Source of the DNA: Candidatus Auribacterota bacterium
GTDB lineage: Bacteria; Auribacterota; Tritonobacteria; UBA1439
NCBI GenBank assembly: GCA_026392015.1
Contig: JAPLCW010000175.1
Coordinates: 1-40,229, forward strand
Reading direction: 5' to 3'
DNA: 40,229 bases
The translations under genes and the position numbers were made by a program. The notes under the pieces were generated by a model. It saw nothing but the letters and a program-made list of their open reading frames with translations, did not search any database and was not told where the DNA came from. Of the stretch, positions 39,267 to 40,229 are shown in pieces; position 1 is the stretch's first letter, and the number at the start of each line of letters is the position of its first letter.

Positions 39267-40016
39267 GTGAAAATGCGCATCTTGAAAATATGTATCTTCG
39301 CGATCTTCATGCTCCCCCCTCCCCCGGAGTCCGCGGCGGAAATCGTCCTCCTCAAAAACGGCGAGAAGCTCGAGGGGAATATCGTCATCTCCTACAACAA
39401 GGGCATCCTGTTTCGGGAGGGTACCGGCACCCCGGGCCACTACTATCCCTATGATCAGATATCACGCATCAGCACAAAGGATGATATGCTCTACTACCTC
39501 ATGCCGCGGACAGAGAAGGTAGTGAAGAAACCCGCCTTTCGCCTCTTCCCGCTCACCAGGATGCTCCTCCCGAGCAATAAGCTCACTGCCGCGGATCCGC
39601 ACCTGCGCCTTCCCCGCGGGGAATCGGTGGAGGTTCGATGCGCGGGAGCCGAGGATGCCGTCACGATACTGCTCGAGGGAGGGGCAAAGGTGAAGCTCCT
39701 GGGCCTCGATCCCCCCCCTAAATCGGCGGGGACGAAAAAAGCAAAAATGGCGCGAGAGTACGCCGATTCGCTGGTGAAGGGCAAACAAGCCCTGCTCTTC
39801 CCCGGGCCCCAGGGCACGGCAGAACCATCGCACGCCGAGGCGTACGTGGTCGTCGACAACGATCTCATCAACGGTGAAATAATCCAGAATGGATGGGCGC
39901 GTGCGGCAGCCCATGGTGTACCACATCCATACGCGGAGGCGTTCGCGTCGCTCCAGAAGTTTGCCAAGAACCTTTCCCGCGGCATGTGGGCGGGCCCCCC
40001 GCCACGGAGCCTCTGA
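39267..40016 (+). CDS. Exported SNase-like protein with probably inactive nuclease fold
   Basis: The 249-residue product starts with a signal peptide (about 1-24, ICIFAIFMLPPPPESAAE) and an SH3-like strand set (IVLLKNGEKLEGNIV). The C-terminal half resembles staphylococcal nuclease: VKLLGLDPPPK, ARE...LVKGKQALL, HAEAYVVVDNDLINGEIIQN and GWARA, then YAEAFASLQKFAKNLSRGMW. Key catalytic positions of active SNases appear replaced: the Arg of VRLLGIDTPE is Lys, the Glu is Pro, and no Arg is seen before AYV. It could be a binding version of the fold. The start is GTG 39267 with GAGAGG upstream; ATG 39273 is an alternative. Confidence 0.7.
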   Translation: MKMRILKICIFAIFMLPPPPESAAEIVLLKNGEKLEGNIVISYNKGILFREGTGTPGHYYPYDQISRISTKDDMLYYLMPRTEKVVKKPAFRLFPLTRMLLPSNKLTAADPHLRLPRGESVEVRCAGAEDAVTILLEGGAKVKLLGLDPPPKSAGTKKAKMAREYADSLVKGKQALLFPGPQGTAEPSHAEAYVVVDNDLINGEIIQNGWARAAAHGVPHPYAEAFASLQKFAKNLSRGMWAGPPPRSL

Positions 40017-40089
40017 AAAGAGCTTATCCCCTGCCCGCACACTACCCAAGGCGCCGGTTATGGTGAGACAAATAAAACAAACAAGTAGT

Positions 40090-40229
40090 TAGCCTGATCT
40101 ATTCACCAACTCAAAACTGACATACCTGCCCAATAGCACAACAGACTACACGCTTTTAACCACTGAAGACGCTGAGGACACTGAACGGTTCAAAAAACTA
40201 TCCCATTGATATCCTAATCGCTATTCAGG
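40090..40229. repeat. Alpha element cut by the window end
   Basis: TAGCCTGATCTATTCACC opens a stretch that matches 32015-32155 with roughly ten differences across 140 bases, both including TTTTAACCACTGAAGACGCT and TCGCTATTCAGG. It is a second copy in direct orientation, and the right end lies beyond the window. The interval 40017-40089 has no feature. Confidence 0.8.

Overview
The window looks like chromosome from an uncultured, anaerobic, diderm bacterium. Outer-membrane lipid transport genes (an Mla-type ABC system) and several lipoproteins indicate a Gram-negative envelope. A nickel-iron hydrogenase cluster points to hydrogen metabolism. Secreted beta-propeller proteins with Thr-Pro linkers and a very heavy load of small palindromic repeats resemble candidate phyla such as Omnitrophota and relatives; that placement is inference, not proof.

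Layout. 1-1000: the 3' end of a serine recombinase gene runs antisense into a tRNA-Asn gene that is split by a self-splicing-type group I intron. 1300-6300: a secreted beta-propeller protein, two uncharacterised envelope proteins and a coiled-coil lipoprotein. 6900-10700: an Mla/MCE lipid transporter (permease, ATPase, MCE protein, auxiliary lipoprotein) ending in a good terminator, followed by a convergent CarD-type regulator. 11700-20300, minus strand: a ten-gene hydrogenase cluster. It runs from a HydB-like iron-sulfur protein and a HydG-like flavoprotein, through a Zn-ribbon TPR protein, a polyferredoxin, a NuoH-like membrane subunit, the small subunit, a NuoC-like subunit and the large subunit, to a ferredoxin-like subunit and a maturation protease. 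No antiporter-like (NuoL/HycC) subunit is present. 20800-23000: an aminotransferase and its Lrp/AsnC regulator. 23300-25500: two tandem paralogues with a nucleotidyltransferase-like motif. 26200-40000: housekeeping and envelope genes (DUF72, second beta-propeller, CCA-adding enzyme, lytic transglycosylase, methyltransferase, threonine synthase, lipoproteins, flavodoxin, uracil-DNA glycosylase, a broken PrcB-like gene, an SNase-like protein).

The most striking features are the intron-split tRNA-Asn, the hydrogenase that joins a group 4 membrane module to a sulfhydrogenase-type NAD(P)H module, and at least seven families of short inverted-repeat elements. These elements occupy most intergenic spacers, nest inside each other, supply stop codons and C-terminal residues to neighbouring genes, and in two cases carry small decayed genes (a four-helix-bundle protein and a GxxExxY protein). 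Three genes are visibly broken: by in-frame stops at 13000 and 38652, and by a frameshift near 22290.
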